Origin: Cymodocea nodosa
Lineage: Eukaryota > Streptophyta > Magnoliopsida > Alismatales > Cymodoceaceae
DNA: 64,000 nucleotides
Assembly: GCA_036874045.1 (NCBI GenBank)
Contig: CM072347.1
Location: 9,612,501-9,676,500, forward strand
Reading direction: 5' to 3'
Shown: in pieces, positions 31,978-42,748 of the stretch
Numbering within the stretch: position 1 is the first letter of the stretch
Layout of the letters: every line of letters starts with the position of its first letter
Position numbers and translations under genes: made by a program
Notes under the pieces: model-generated
What the model saw: the letters and a program-made list of their open reading frames with translations, nothing else
Told to the model about the DNA's origin: nothing
Database searches by the model: none

Positions 31978-32059
31978 AAGTTCACTTAAGCTTATTTCTA
32001 TTGTTTGTGTAAAATTCACCTCTCAGAAGTAAAAGTTCTAGAAAAATTTCAATAACCAT
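31973..32059 (-). mobile_element. Sirevirus K 3' internal end, right of insertion L
   Basis: GACTTAAGTTCACTTAAGC onward is the complement of copia B near 13230-13310, including the ACACAAACAATAGAAATAAG stretch. It ends at 32059, where LTR M begins with TGTTCGGGG. Confidence 0.75.
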
Positions 32060-33324
32060 TGTTCGGGGTTTATATGTTATGAAATTAACACACAACCAAG
32101 TTTTAATATTTATAACCGCAAGCGCATAGAGTCAATTATAGAAAGCATGCAAGAACGGGTCGAGTCCACAGGGACCAGCAATTAAACATAAAATTCACTA
32201 GAGTTATAGATATGCCACGTGTAAATGCATTCACATCACATGTTTGCCTTAACAATCATGTGAATGTTAGAAATGACTTCATATAGAGTTGAATCAGTAA
32301 TGAGAAACCTCATTCATGTCCCTCTCTATCCATCACTTAAGAGAAAGCACCACACAATAATTAATCAATACACTACACACACGAAAATAACATAACACTA
32401 TTCTAAGCTTCCAATTCTACTACAAAACTAGCATACATGGACTTATAACCGTACATCTAAATCCATGTATGCTCTAATCTACTAAGTGTAAGCTATATAC
32501 AATCCAAATCAAGTAAATCAGGAGGTTAGAGTTAAGTAAAAAATTTCTAAACTATGTTAGAGTTAAAGGAACAAACATTTGAGAAGAATCCACACAAAGA
32601 CACATAAAATCAAACACATAGAAGGCGAAAATTCAAACTAAGCTTAGAATTGAAATACATTGAAACTAACACAAGAATTCAACAATATATTAAAGGGAAA
32701 TCACGTGGACAACACAAACAATAACAATTAACAAGCATATACTACTAAAATTTACATTACAACTCCATCTCCACTCAAATGCCTACTCCTATTACCATAA
32801 GATCACACCTCCAATGGCTTGAGCACAAGGGACGTCACCTCCTTGCTTCACACCACTTGAGATGGCTACCTTCTCTAGCAATTCTCCACGTCCAAAGTTG
32901 CTTGTTCCCTCCACGAATTGGAGGTCCAACGTTAAAGGGAATACAACAACGTGTAGAACAATTGAAGAGCTCTCTTGGATGCAAGTTTCCACACCTTCAA
33001 GTGTATCTCCAATGGAGCTTCATCCACGGATTCAGCACCAACAAGAGGGGATTTGCAGCAACAATTCACCTCCTCAAGATGTAGAATGCTGGATGAAGTA
33101 TTGGAGAAGACAAGAAGAAGAAGAACCCTTCAAGAGAAGTTTGGAGGAGAAGACACCAAGAGGGGTGCTCTTCCTTCACCTAGCTTGGAGCACCAAGATG
33201 AATTCCAAAAATTGGAGTTGGAGAGAGGGCTGAACTTGTGGGATACAAGGCCTATTTATAGAGATCTAGATCATCAAGGATTGATGATCCCAAGGCTTGA
33301 TCTAAGGGCCCTCATTCATCAAGG
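32060..33324 (-). mobile_element. truncated gypsy-type LTR M
   Basis: Related to solo LTR N: similar left terminus (TGTTCGGGGTTTATATGTTA), then TTATAACCGCAAGCGCATAG and GGGTCGAGTCCACAGGGACC, the conserved block near the LTR 3' end in minus orientation. A TATA box is at 33249-33263 on the minus strand. The right part (LTR 5' end) is missing; the sequence changes at about 33324 into the middle of an E-family LTR. The plus-strand frames at 32779-33355 lie inside this LTR and show no domain. Confidence 0.75.
33249..33263 (-). promoter_or_regulatory. TATA box of LTR M
   Basis: Minus strand CTCTATAAATAGGCC, a canonical plant TATA box, pointing toward K. Confidence 0.6.
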
Positions 33325-35015
33325 ATTTTATTATTTCCTAGAATACACGTGTTGAAACCTTAATGCATGACTTAAATGAATTTTCGATAAGTTATCTGGT
33401 AACTATCCAAAATACATCTAAGCATCGGATAGTTAGATTTTTAAGTATCCGAAATATCTTTTTATCATAAAACTACCTGAGGACACATGTCGCATTCTAG
33501 AAACTTGACTTAAGTTATCTTTCGAAAGGTTAGGTGCTAACTATCTGAAATGCATATAAGTTTCGGATATTTATAGTTATAACTATCTAAAACATCTAAA
33601 CTAGTTATTTCTTTATTACACATGTTTTATAGTTAAATCAACAAAGTAAGTCCGTTGAGTTATCTATAACTCCATGAACCATTTATTTTCTAATATACCA
33701 CTATAGCAGTTATAGAAACAGGACATTCGAAGGAAAACCATGATTACATGTACCACATAGGAATTCACTCGTGGAATGAAGAAGAAATCACCATCGTTGA
33801 TATGAATGAAGGAAATCCAACTGATTATTTAAGCAGAGCAGTTACTACTGGAAGAAATAAAAAAGATGAAGAAAGTGTGTGTGTAGAGGTGGAGAACAGC
33901 ATTAACTGCAGGTAGCGTCGAAAGTTCCCTGAAACTCCACACCACCACCATAATCACCAACCATCGGAGGTTTGTGAGGATACATTCCTGATGTCGGGTC
34001 GATTCCGAGCCAAACACGGTGCTTGACAACCACTATGAGGAGTGATCGTGTCGTGGGAAGGGAAGCTATTTTCGCCAAACACCGACTCATATCTCAAGAG
34101 ATCGTAAAGCTTATAGCCTTGGTTTCGGGTTGATGCTAGTATGCTGAAGAGGAGATCATCTCACAATTTTGGACTCGCGATTCTATAGGGAGAGGAGGCA
34201 GGATTGTAAGTGATTAAGTTTTCAGTGGTGTAATCGCGTCGCATGTAGTGATAGAAGTTTTTACTATCGATAGAGATTTTTACATTTCACCTTTTGCTCA
34301 TCTTTAGGAACATATCAAAACAAAAATACCAAAAATAACAAATTATCTATGTTTACATTTAGTATTAAAGTATTGTATTGTTTGTTTTGTAGCGTGATTA
34401 ATATTATCATTGTCAATGTTGTGAATGTTTTATGTTTGTTTGATTTAGAAAATAGAAATTAATTTTACAGTTTACTGAAATTGATTCGTTCCAAATACTT
34501 AAAGATTTTAATGGTTACTATTTGAAATATCTGAATGTTAGTATTGCTTAATGATAAATCTAATATTAACTAACACTAAAGAGCTTAATTGATGTTATTT
34601 ACAATTTGTGGAACCGCCCAATGGTTAACCAAATTCCTTTGTAAATAGCGGTATTTAATTGGAAAGATAGGCTCATGGAGTTAACTGAAGTCCACAAGGT
34701 CAGTTTGTTGAGTTAGCCATAACTTAACAAACTATGTCTGTTGTGTTAATTGTAACTCAACGGAGTGCTTAACTGAACACATATAAATTTCAATATAAAA
34801 ACCGGAATAGTATACAATTCTTACTCAATCTTCGTGGGATCGACCTGTACTTGCACACAAATACAATATACACTGTGCACTTGTAGTTTAAACACAAATT
34901 GGAATTAATATCTAATTTGTGTGAAAGGTTGTTTGTTTACTTCTAAAAGTAATTATTGATATAAGCATAAAGATAAATTAAACAAGTTTAAGAATTAACT
35001 TAACAACCCCAAACA
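33325..35015 (+). mobile_element. 5' LTR of gypsy E (5' truncated)
   Basis: Matches the E 3' LTR from about 48474 to its end; the first about 275 bp are lost at the junction with LTR M. Ends CCCCAAACA at 35015, followed by the primer site. The reverse-strand frames at 33829-34090 are shadows of the same conserved LTR segment seen at 20083-20401 in D. Confidence 0.88.
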
Positions 35016-35021
35016 AGTCTT

Positions 35022-35038
35022 CTAGCATTGTTGCAAGG
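35022..35038 (+). other. primer binding site of gypsy E (degenerate Asp-type)
   Basis: TAGCATTGTTGCAAGGG, aligned with TGGTGCCGTTGCGAGG in D and with the Athila consensus. Its distance from the LTR end is the same as in D. The extra C to T and G to A changes suggest decay by cytosine deamination. Confidence 0.65.
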
Positions 35039-35113
35039 GATTGAGAAGCTAAGCAATTGTGAGTGCTGTTTTGTTTTAATAGCAAGAGTGTTGTGTGTTT
35101 TATTTTTGAGAAT

Positions 35114-36112
35114 ATGGCATATGCTTATGCTCAAAGATTTCTGAAACTTGTAGTTAGCATATGTGAATTCTGCAATTTGGAAGGTCACAACATCTCTGAT
35201 TGTTTGAAACTTAAACGATTGCAGATGGTTAGAACACATGAACAACAAATGAACTATATTCACCATAATAGAGTTGAGTATGAGAATCCTATAGTTTACC
35301 CAACTAATGGTCATTTTAGAATGTGTAATATGTTGAGAGACAAGGAAGTTTGGGATAAGTATGACAGATTGGAGCGTAGCTTAGAGTAAAACATGGACAA
35401 ACTGGAATAATATATGTGTCAGTAACAAGAAGCCAACTAATTAAACTATAGGGAAGAATATTCAGAACCTAAAATTGATATCATATACGAAACTGAAAAA
35501 ACCATAATGAAAATTGATCAAAAATTGAATGCAATGAGATTAAATGATCTTGAAAGAAAACTAAAAGCATTGGACGAATTTATAATGAAATTACAAGTTA
35601 TGCAACAGGAAAACACAAATGAAGCATTTAATGTTACAGATTTGCATAATTTGCAAGATATACAGACAAAACAAAATACCAATGCAATAGAATTTAAAGA
35701 ATGCAATTTAAAACTAAAAACAGTTGAAGATCATAAACACGAAAATGAAATACAAGAACATCATGAAAGTAATGAAAATCTGGAAGATGTATGTATAACA
35801 TTAAGATCTAGAACTGATATACCACCAAGAATTAAAAAAGAAAGTAATATGAAGGTGGATAAGAACAAAATTCAAAATGATAATGAAAATGTAATACCTA
35901 AAAACTTAGAAATCAATGAAGAAAAATCTGAATCTAAAAATGAGACTAAAAATGATCAAACAAATGAAATGAAAGAAAAAGAATCTCTTAAATCACAATC
36001 ATTAGCACCCTATCTTGAAAGATTACAACAAATATTTCCTACAAAACAAGAAAAAATTAGAGAAATTTTTGAAAAAGTACAAGTTAACATTCCTTTGTTA
36101 GACTTATTGTAG
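35114..36112 (+). pseudogene. gag: gypsy gag lacking the capsid domain (zinc-knuckle first), element E
   Basis: ATG at 35114, about 75 bases after the primer site. The zinc knuckle CEFCNLEGHNISDC (35162-35203) lies at residues 17-30, so the protein has no room for an N-terminal capsid domain. After it come a charged Asn/Lys/Glu region, VCITLRS, and APYLERLQQIFPTKQEKIREIF...VNIPLLDLL, which is the usual C-terminal end of Athila Gag. TAA at 35387-35389 interrupts, and TAG at 36110-36112 separates it from protease in the same frame. The reading order and the missing capsid match D. A capsid-type ORF is found instead at 43887. Confidence 0.82.
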
Positions 36113-36115
36113 AAA

Positions 36116-37201
36116 ATGCCACCTTGTGCAAAATTTCTTAAGGATTGGTGTACTAAGAAAAGAGAGCAAAAATTTTTAAGGAAAGTCTTTTTAGCTGAGC
36201 AAAGTAGTTCCCTATTTCTGCCACAAATTCCTAAAAAGTTATTTGATCCTAGAATTCCTATTATATCTTGCACCATAGGAAATACCATTCTAGAAAGAAC
36301 CTTAGTAGACCTAGGTGCAGGTATAAATGTTATGCCGAGTGATATATTTGCATACTTAGGATTAAAAGGCTTAATCCCTACTAGGAATGTTATTCAATTA
36401 GTTGATAGAAGTATAAGATACCCTAGAGGAAAAATAGAGGATGTCCTAATTAAAATCAAAAACTTCATATATCCTATTGATATTGTGATTTTGAATTCCC
36501 AACAAATTAAGCATCAAAATCATGATACATCTTTAATTTTGGGAAGACCATTCTTAGCAACATCAGGGGCTATTATAAATTGTAAAACTGGAGTAATGAA
36601 GTTAGCATATGGTAATGAGGATACTCAATTAAACATTTTCAAACCAGGAAAGTTTGAGGAGTTAGAAATGTCCTTACATATTATAGACTTTTTAGAGGAT
36701 GAAAGAGATATGCTAGATGATGTGATCCAAGTAGAATTAAATAGGCAACTAAATTCTGAAACTTTAGAAGAAAGTGAAAGCATAAATGTAGAAGGATATC
36801 AAGAAGAGATTTACAATGAAAATGAAAATGTTCAATTAGGAGCTCTAGCTTCTGATGGTCAACATTTAGATTTAAAACCTTTACCTCCTAAATTAACCTA
36901 TATATTTCTAGAAGAAAAACGAACATGTCCAAACATTATTGCTTCAGATTTAAAAGAGGATCAAACTACTAAATTAAAAGATGTAGTAAAAACTTATAAA
37001 GAGGCAATAGGATGGACTATGACTGATATAAAAGGGTTAAGTGCAACTTTATGCTATCATCACATATATTTAGAAGAGAATGCTAAACTAGTTAGAATTC
37101 CTAAGACAAGATTAAATCCAAACCTTAAAGAAGTAGTTAGGAAAGAAATAGTGAAATGGTTAGATAATGATATAATTTATTCAATTTCTAATAGCTCATG
37201 A
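36116..37201 (+). pseudogene. pol: gypsy protease and RT N-terminus, element E
   Basis: 361 open residues in the gag frame. MPPCAKFLKDWCTKKREQ is followed by the protease site VDLGAGINVMPS (Asp at residue 65, about 36308) and GRPFLATSGAIINC. A linker precedes RT entry motifs LSATLCYHHIYLEENAKLVRIP and KEVVRKEIVKWLDNDIIY. It ends at TGA 37199-37201, at the Trp of the usual SSWVSPIHV motif. Both protease motifs are intact. Confidence 0.87.
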
Positions 37202-38000
37202 GTTAGTCCAATCCATGTAATTCACAAGAAATCAGGATTAATAGTTATTAGGAATGAAAGTCAGGACTTGATACCTACTAGAATTCAATCAGGCTGAAGA
37301 GTGAGTATAGACTATAGAAAGCTGAATGTTGTGACTAGGAAGGATCATTTTCCCTTACCTTTCATAGATCAAATGTTAGAGAAATTAGCAGGGCAAGAAT
37401 ATTTTTATTTCCTAGATAAGTATTTAGGATATAACCAAGTTCTAGTAGCATTAGAGGATCAAGAGAAAACAATTTTCACCTGTCCTAATGGAACTTATGC
37501 TTTTAAGACAATGCCATTCAGTTTATGCAATGCACCAGCCACCTTTCAAAGGTGTATGCAAGGCATATTCACTAGAATGACTTAAGATTTTTTAGAAATA
37601 TTTATGGACGATTTTACTCTTTATGGAACTTCATATGAAGTATGTTTAAACAATTTAGACCAAGTATTAAAACGCTGTGTGGAAAAAAGCCTGGTTCTAA
37701 ATTGGGAAAAATGTCACTTCATTGTTAAGCAAGGAATAGTCTTGAGACATGTTGTTTCAAAGAAAAGGTTGGAAGTAGATAAAGCTAAAATAGAAGTAAT
37801 TTCTAATCTACCAGAACCTAAATCAGTAAAAGATATTAGATCATTTCTAGGACATACTAGATTTTATAGAAGATTCATTAAAGATTTTAGCAAAATAGCT
37901 AGACCTTTAACTACTCTATTAAAAGATGTCTCATTCAACTTTGATAAAAATTGCAAAGAAGCATTTTTCAAGCTTAAAACTAGCTTAATTTGAACTCCTA
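37202..38000 (+). pseudogene. pol: gypsy reverse transcriptase, element E
   Basis: Continues after TGA. A second TGA near 37296 replaces the Trp of SGWRV. Motifs: SIDYRKLNVV, DHFPLPFIDQML, YFLDKYLGYNQV, TFTCPNG-like block, MPFSLCNAPATFQRCM, the catalytic box FMDD intact at 37601-37612, then IRSFLGHTRFYRRFIKDFSKIARPL. TAA at about 37583 and TGA at about 37991 also interrupt. Most changes are Trp/Gln codons turned to stops. Confidence 0.88.
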
Positions 38001-38400
38001 TAATACAAGCACCTGATTGGAGTCATCCATTTGAATTAATGTGTGATGCATCTGATTTTGTTGTAGGAGCAGTGTTGGGACAGAAGATAGAAAAATCTCC
38101 TAGAGTGATTCATTATGCAAGCAAAACATTAAATGATGCTCAAGTTAATTATACAACTACTGAAAAAGAGCTATTAGCTGTTGTGTTTGCCTTAGAAAAG
38201 TTTAAATCATATCTGATTGGAGCTAAAATGATAATATACACGGATCATTCAGCTTTAAAACACCTAATAGCAAAGAAAGAGACTAAACCAAGATTGATCC
38301 AATGGATATTATTATTATAAGAATTTGATCTTGAAATTAAAGATAAAAAAGGTTGTGAGAATACAGTAGCAGATCATTTATCAAGATTACAAATAGAAAA
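38001..38400 (+). pseudogene. pol: gypsy RNase H, element E
   Basis: [14 protein letters not shown] (first acidic residue), [30 protein letters not shown] (catalytic Glu region intact), [10 protein letters not shown] (Asp intact) and the final DHLSRL near 38370. One TAA at 38318-38320 at a Gln position (LLL*EFDLEI). Otherwise this is the best-preserved RNase H in the window. Confidence 0.88.
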
Positions 38401-38619
38401 ATCTAATATTGAAATTAAGGATAATTTTTTTGATGAACAATTAATAGCCATCAACACAATGCCTTGGTATGCAGACATAGTTAATTACTTAGTTATTGAT
38501 TTAACACCTAAGGATTGGAATAGATAGGATAAGAAATTGTTCTTTTCAAGAGTAAAATATTACTATTGGGAAGACCCATACTTATTTAAGAAATGTCCTG
38601 ATCTGGTTTTAAGGAGGTG

Positions 38620-39765
38620 TATTCCAAAAACTGAATATTAGAGCATATTGTCTTTCTTCCGTGACCAAGCATGTGGAGGGCATTTTGGTTCAGGGAAAAC
38701 TGCTGCCAAAATTCTACAATGTGGTTTTTATTGGCCAACACTATTCAAAGATGCTTATAAATATTGTTTAAGTTGTTTAAGATGTCAACAAATAGGAAGA
38801 AATATCAAATAGGAATATGATGCCTTAATCCTATTGTTGAGGTTGAAATCTTTGATGTGTGGGGAATAGATTTTATGGGTCCATTTCCTATGTCTAATAA
38901 ATTTAATTATATATTGTTGGGGGTGGATTATGTATCTAAATGGATAGAAGCTATTCTTACAAAAACTAATGACAACAAAGTAGTAATACAGTTTATAAGA
39001 ACTAATATAATTGCTAGATTTGGAATACCTAAAGCTATTATCAGTGATAGAGGAACTCATTTTTGTAATAGAAGTTTTGAAGCCTTAATGAAGAAATATG
39101 GAGTAAATCACAAAATTGCAACATCATATCATCCGCAAACAAGTGGACAAGTAGAAAGTGCAAACAAACAAATTAAGTTAATCTTAGAAAAAGTAGTAAA
39201 TCCTACTAGAACAGATTGAGCTAATAGATTAATAAATTCACTTTGGGCTTATAGAACTACTTATAAGACAAGCTTAGGTATGTCACCTTTTAGGCTAGTA
39301 TATGGAAAAAGTTGTCATTTACTTGCTGAAATTGAACATAAAGCTTATTAGGCATTAAAAACTTTGAACACTAATTTAAATCAAGCTACTGAAAATAGAA
39401 AAATACAATTGATTGAATTAGAAGAATTTAGGAATGAAGCTTATTCAAAAACTGTAAGAGAAAAAGAGAAAATGAAGTTCTAGCATGACAAGAAAATTAT
39501 TCCAAAAACCTTTGAAATAGGACAAGAAGTATATCTTTACATGACTAGACTCTATAACCATCTAGGAAAATTAAGATCTTGGTGGGCAAGACCTTACATA
39601 ATTCAAAATATTTATTCCTATGGAGCTATTGAAATTGAAAATCCTAAAAATCAGAATATATTTAAAGTAAATGAACAAAGACTTAGACCTATTTTGAAAA
39701 TACCAAAAAGTTCTTTTGGAATTATAGAAGAAGTAAGAGTAAAGGACTACTTGAGCTTTACTTAG
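38620..39765 (+). pseudogene. pol: gypsy integrase with GPY/F-type tail, element E
   Basis: The zinc-binding region is around 38650-38810 (H...CGGHFGSGKTAAKILQ, CLSCLRCQQIG). The core 38857-39219 has [21 protein letters not shown] and [12 protein letters not shown], so the DDE residues are intact. The C-terminal module LRSWWARPYIIQNIYSYGAIEI (39570-39640) is a GPY/F domain whose Gly is changed to Ala-Arg; P keeps GPY. No chromodomain is seen, which fits the Athila/Tat branch. Ends at TAG 39763. TGA near 39218 and others interrupt. Confidence 0.87.
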
Positions 39766-39787
39766 TAAAAAATTTCCTAAGTATGTT

Positions 39788-39805
39788 AAAAAAAAAAAAA
39801 AAAAA
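39788..39805 (+). repeat. A18 homopolymer after integrase of E
   Basis: Run of 18 A; the homologous site in P (54855-54865, opposite strand) has 11. Confidence 0.9.
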
Positions 39806-39814
39806 CTTATTTAA

Positions 39815-40140
39815 ACATAGTCACGGTTCAACCAAAAGGAATTATCGATTTTACCGAAACATATAAAAGAAAAAAATCATTGCGGTTCAACCGATAGGAT
39901 CCATCGGTCTGATCGAAACATAAAAATATAAAAAATCTATATATTATATTAAGTAAAAATGTCGGTTTTACCGAAGCATAGTATCGGTTCAATCGGTAAG
40001 AGAAAAAAAAGAGTATTTAATTTCGGTTCAACCGAGAAATATAACAGTTTGACCGAAATGTTAAAATGTTGAAAAAATTAAGAGTCGGTTAGACCAAAAA
40101 TTCTTTGGTCTAGACTGAAGTAAAAATTATTATTTTAAGT
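39815..40140. repeat. array of CGGTT..AACCG palindromes, element E
   Basis: About ten occurrences of TCGGTTCAACCGA-type palindromes or half sites, such as GCGGTTCAACCGAT, TCGGTTTTACCGA, TCGGTTCAATCGGT and TTCGGTTCAACCGAG, spaced about 20-40 bp. A homologous array occurs in P at 54530-54850. It lies directly after integrase. Non-coding. Confidence 0.85.
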
Positions 40141-40149
40141 ATTTTTATT

Positions 40150-40335
40150 AGTTATAGCTTTACAGGAAGTCTATTGAGTTACACTTAACTCAATGAACTT
40201 ACTCCGTTGAGTCTAGGATAAGTTAATGAACTTACGCCATTGAGTTAACTATAACTCAACGGAGTACTATAGTTAAGTCCACGGACTTAGTCCGTGGAGT
40301 TAACTGTAATTCCACGGAAAGGTAAATGAGAGAAT
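40150..40335. repeat. cluster of TAACTCAACGGA / TCCGTTGAGTTA palindromes before the accessory ORF of E
   Basis: Inverted pairs such as TTACACTTAACTCAATGAAC with CTCCGTTGAGT, TTAACTATAACTCAACGGAG, and CCACGGACTTAGTCCGTGGA (nearly perfect). A homologous cluster occurs in P at 54330-54490. The same motif recurs before each later ORF of E. Confidence 0.82.
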
Positions 40336-40489
40336 GAGAGTTTTGCACGGGAAATGACCCGATTACCCGCTAAAATCTTAGGATTTATTTATACTAAAAC
40401 TTAGGATGTGGGGAGCACTATCTACAGACTCATTTAGAACTTAGAATAGTAGAGATCAGAGCGATTCCATTCCGTTCCGTTACTCCACA

Positions 40490-42748
40490 ATGACAAAGAT
40501 GACACTAGTGTTCTAGGAGGAAGCAGTTGACACGACAAGATTTCTCAAAGAATCGAAAGAATGGCACATGAGGCAGAAGATTAGAAATACAACACAGGAA
40601 AAAGAACTACAAAAGGTAGAATCTGACCTTTTCTACTAGAGGAAAGTGTTAGTAGATTTAGGCATAAAAATACCTCAAATTATGGAAACAAGAATCAAAG
40701 TAGCTACAGAAGTTGCATTAAATAGAGAGAGAAAAATCAGACCAAATAATGAAGTTGCCCTAGAATTGATCAAACGTAAGTCCTAACTATGGTTCAAAAG
40801 ACGCATAGGTGGACATGCTAGGTGGGCAATTTGGGAACAACAGAGGAAAGGAAATGAAGAACATGCAACTGAAGAACAAGAGGAACCGACTGTTGAAAGA
40901 CCTGTCTTTGAGAAACAGCAGCCAAGACCATCCATTCCACCGCCAAGGCTGTTAGAAAGAGCAACATTTTTGGGGCCATCTACACTAGAGGAATGGAAAG
41001 AATTTGTAGAGCTGGTTAAAGTTGTCAAGAGTCAAGGAAATTTTGAGGATATGGCTGTGGCAAAAATGCATTTACTATATGATGTACTCTATAGGAAAAG
41101 GGTCGAAGAAAAGTTGAGGGCCCAATACAAAATTAAAGTTGAACAACATCAGGAAGCAACTAGATCAAGTGTTGCAAAAGAAACTGAAGCTGGTCCTTCA
41201 AGACTAGTAATTATAGAAAAAATTAAATAGGAAAAGCCAGTACTTGTGGCTTGAGGGCTTGTAGAGCCCATTTTTATAGATTTAATCTCAAAAGAAGAAG
41301 AGGAAGATCAGACACAATTAATTAGAAGAAGGAAAGGAAAAGAGATAGTGCTTAAACATCAAGAAGAGATTAAACCTGAGCCAGCAATATCAGTAGGACC
41401 TGCAAAGCTAATTTTTGTAAACCTACTATCCGATTCTAAGGATGAGCAGGAGTAGCAGCAGCAAGAGCAAAGAAAAGAAGAAAATTAGGGCAATCTACAG
41501 CCTATACAAACAGAAGATACTGAAATTAGGGTAGAAGTTGATTTGCCCGTAACTCCATCCCAATCTACCATAGAATCAGAAAGAACAGTGGTAATGCAAA
41601 TTGGTAGTCAGGAGGAAGAAGAAAGAATAGAAACTAAACAAGAAGTTGAACAAGAGCAGATGGAACAAGAAGAAAATATCTTGACAAATTCCACTAAAGA
41701 GCAAGAGACTCTTCAGCAAATTTTAGAGAGGATGCAAGAAAGAAGAGTGGAGAGTTTTATCGGCTCTCCACCACAGACAGAAACAGAAGCAAACATGCAG
41801 GAATCTCCAAAGCATTCCCAGCCAATTCAAGTTCAGCATGAGGAAGAAGAAATTCAAGAACAAACCCCTCTAGAGCAACAAATTCAAATTCCTAACCTGA
41901 CTAAAGCAACAGTTTTGAATGAAGTACACTTTTGGAGTTAGGAAGCATATAATAAATATCAAGAGATTAGGGGTTATGATATTATTTATAGTAGGCTAGT
42001 AAACTAGGATGATATGCAAGAAATTAAGGATCTATTTGAATTCTAGGGTCTACTGCAATTTATTTCTCAACAAAGAGGGCATGCAGTATATGAGAATCTA
42101 GTGCCCTGCTTCTATGCAAATTTAAGAGAAGAAGAAGGACAATTAATTTCCAACATGGAGCAAGCTGATGTATAGATAACACCAGAGCTTCTCCACAACA
42201 TTTTAGGATTTAAAAATGAAGGGAAAGAAATTTTGGAAAGCACAACTACTGTTGAATGGATAGAATAAGAAATCAAGGACAGTTTAGCTATCAATCCTAG
42301 TGTGGCATTATTAAATAGACTAAAACACTTAAATGGTAAAGCACACATGGTAGCTAATATTTTGATTAAAAATATCTACCAACGACAAGGCCATGATATT
42401 GAACTAAGTCAATTTGTCAAGTGGGCCACATATGTAGTTGTGAATAGAATCCAAATTAACTGGTGTCAAGTCTTCTTGTCCAAGATAAAATCCGCAAAGA
42501 AGAAATTATTTTATGGAGATTTGATACCTATATTAATGGTGGACTATATTGACTTCACGAAATGGACATCTAAAAGGATAAAATCAAGAGCCATTTTAGT
42601 GAAGGAGTACAAAAACTACAATTATGCTGCTGTTGAGATTGCTGAACCTTCTAGAAGCATTATTGGAGCTGTAGAAAGGATAAATCAGTTAGAGCAATAA
42701 TTAGAAAAGCTCTAGAAGGAAGTTGATGAACTTAGGAAGAAAGATTAA
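40490..42748 (+). pseudogene. accessory ORF of gypsy E, homologous to the ORF in copia B
   Basis: One frame of 753 codons from ATG 40490 to TAA 42746-42748, with about a dozen TAG/TAA codons, mostly at Gln or Trp positions. The N-terminal third has no known domain. The middle (41400-41900) is a Gln/Glu-rich coiled-coil-like stretch. The C-terminal domain carries DLFEF, GLLQFIS, ITPELLHNILGFKNEG, NRIQINWCQVF and KKLFYGDL, matching copia B in order and spacing. A heptad-like tail (INQLEQ...LEKL) ends it. No signal peptide or membrane span is visible. Resembles the 'putative plant transposon protein' group; function unknown. Confidence 0.78.

Noticed and set aside
25709..32059. CRISPR-like or other regular repeat system from the spaced palindromes in L
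   Set aside because: The units are imperfect, irregularly spaced, lie in LTRs and have no spacer/repeat structure; the context is a plant genome.
32779..33355. Overlapping frames of 101, 123 and 126 residues as a possible host gene
   Set aside because: All three frames are open because the region is less AT-rich. It lies within LTR M, upstream of its minus-strand TATA box, and the protein sequences show no family features.
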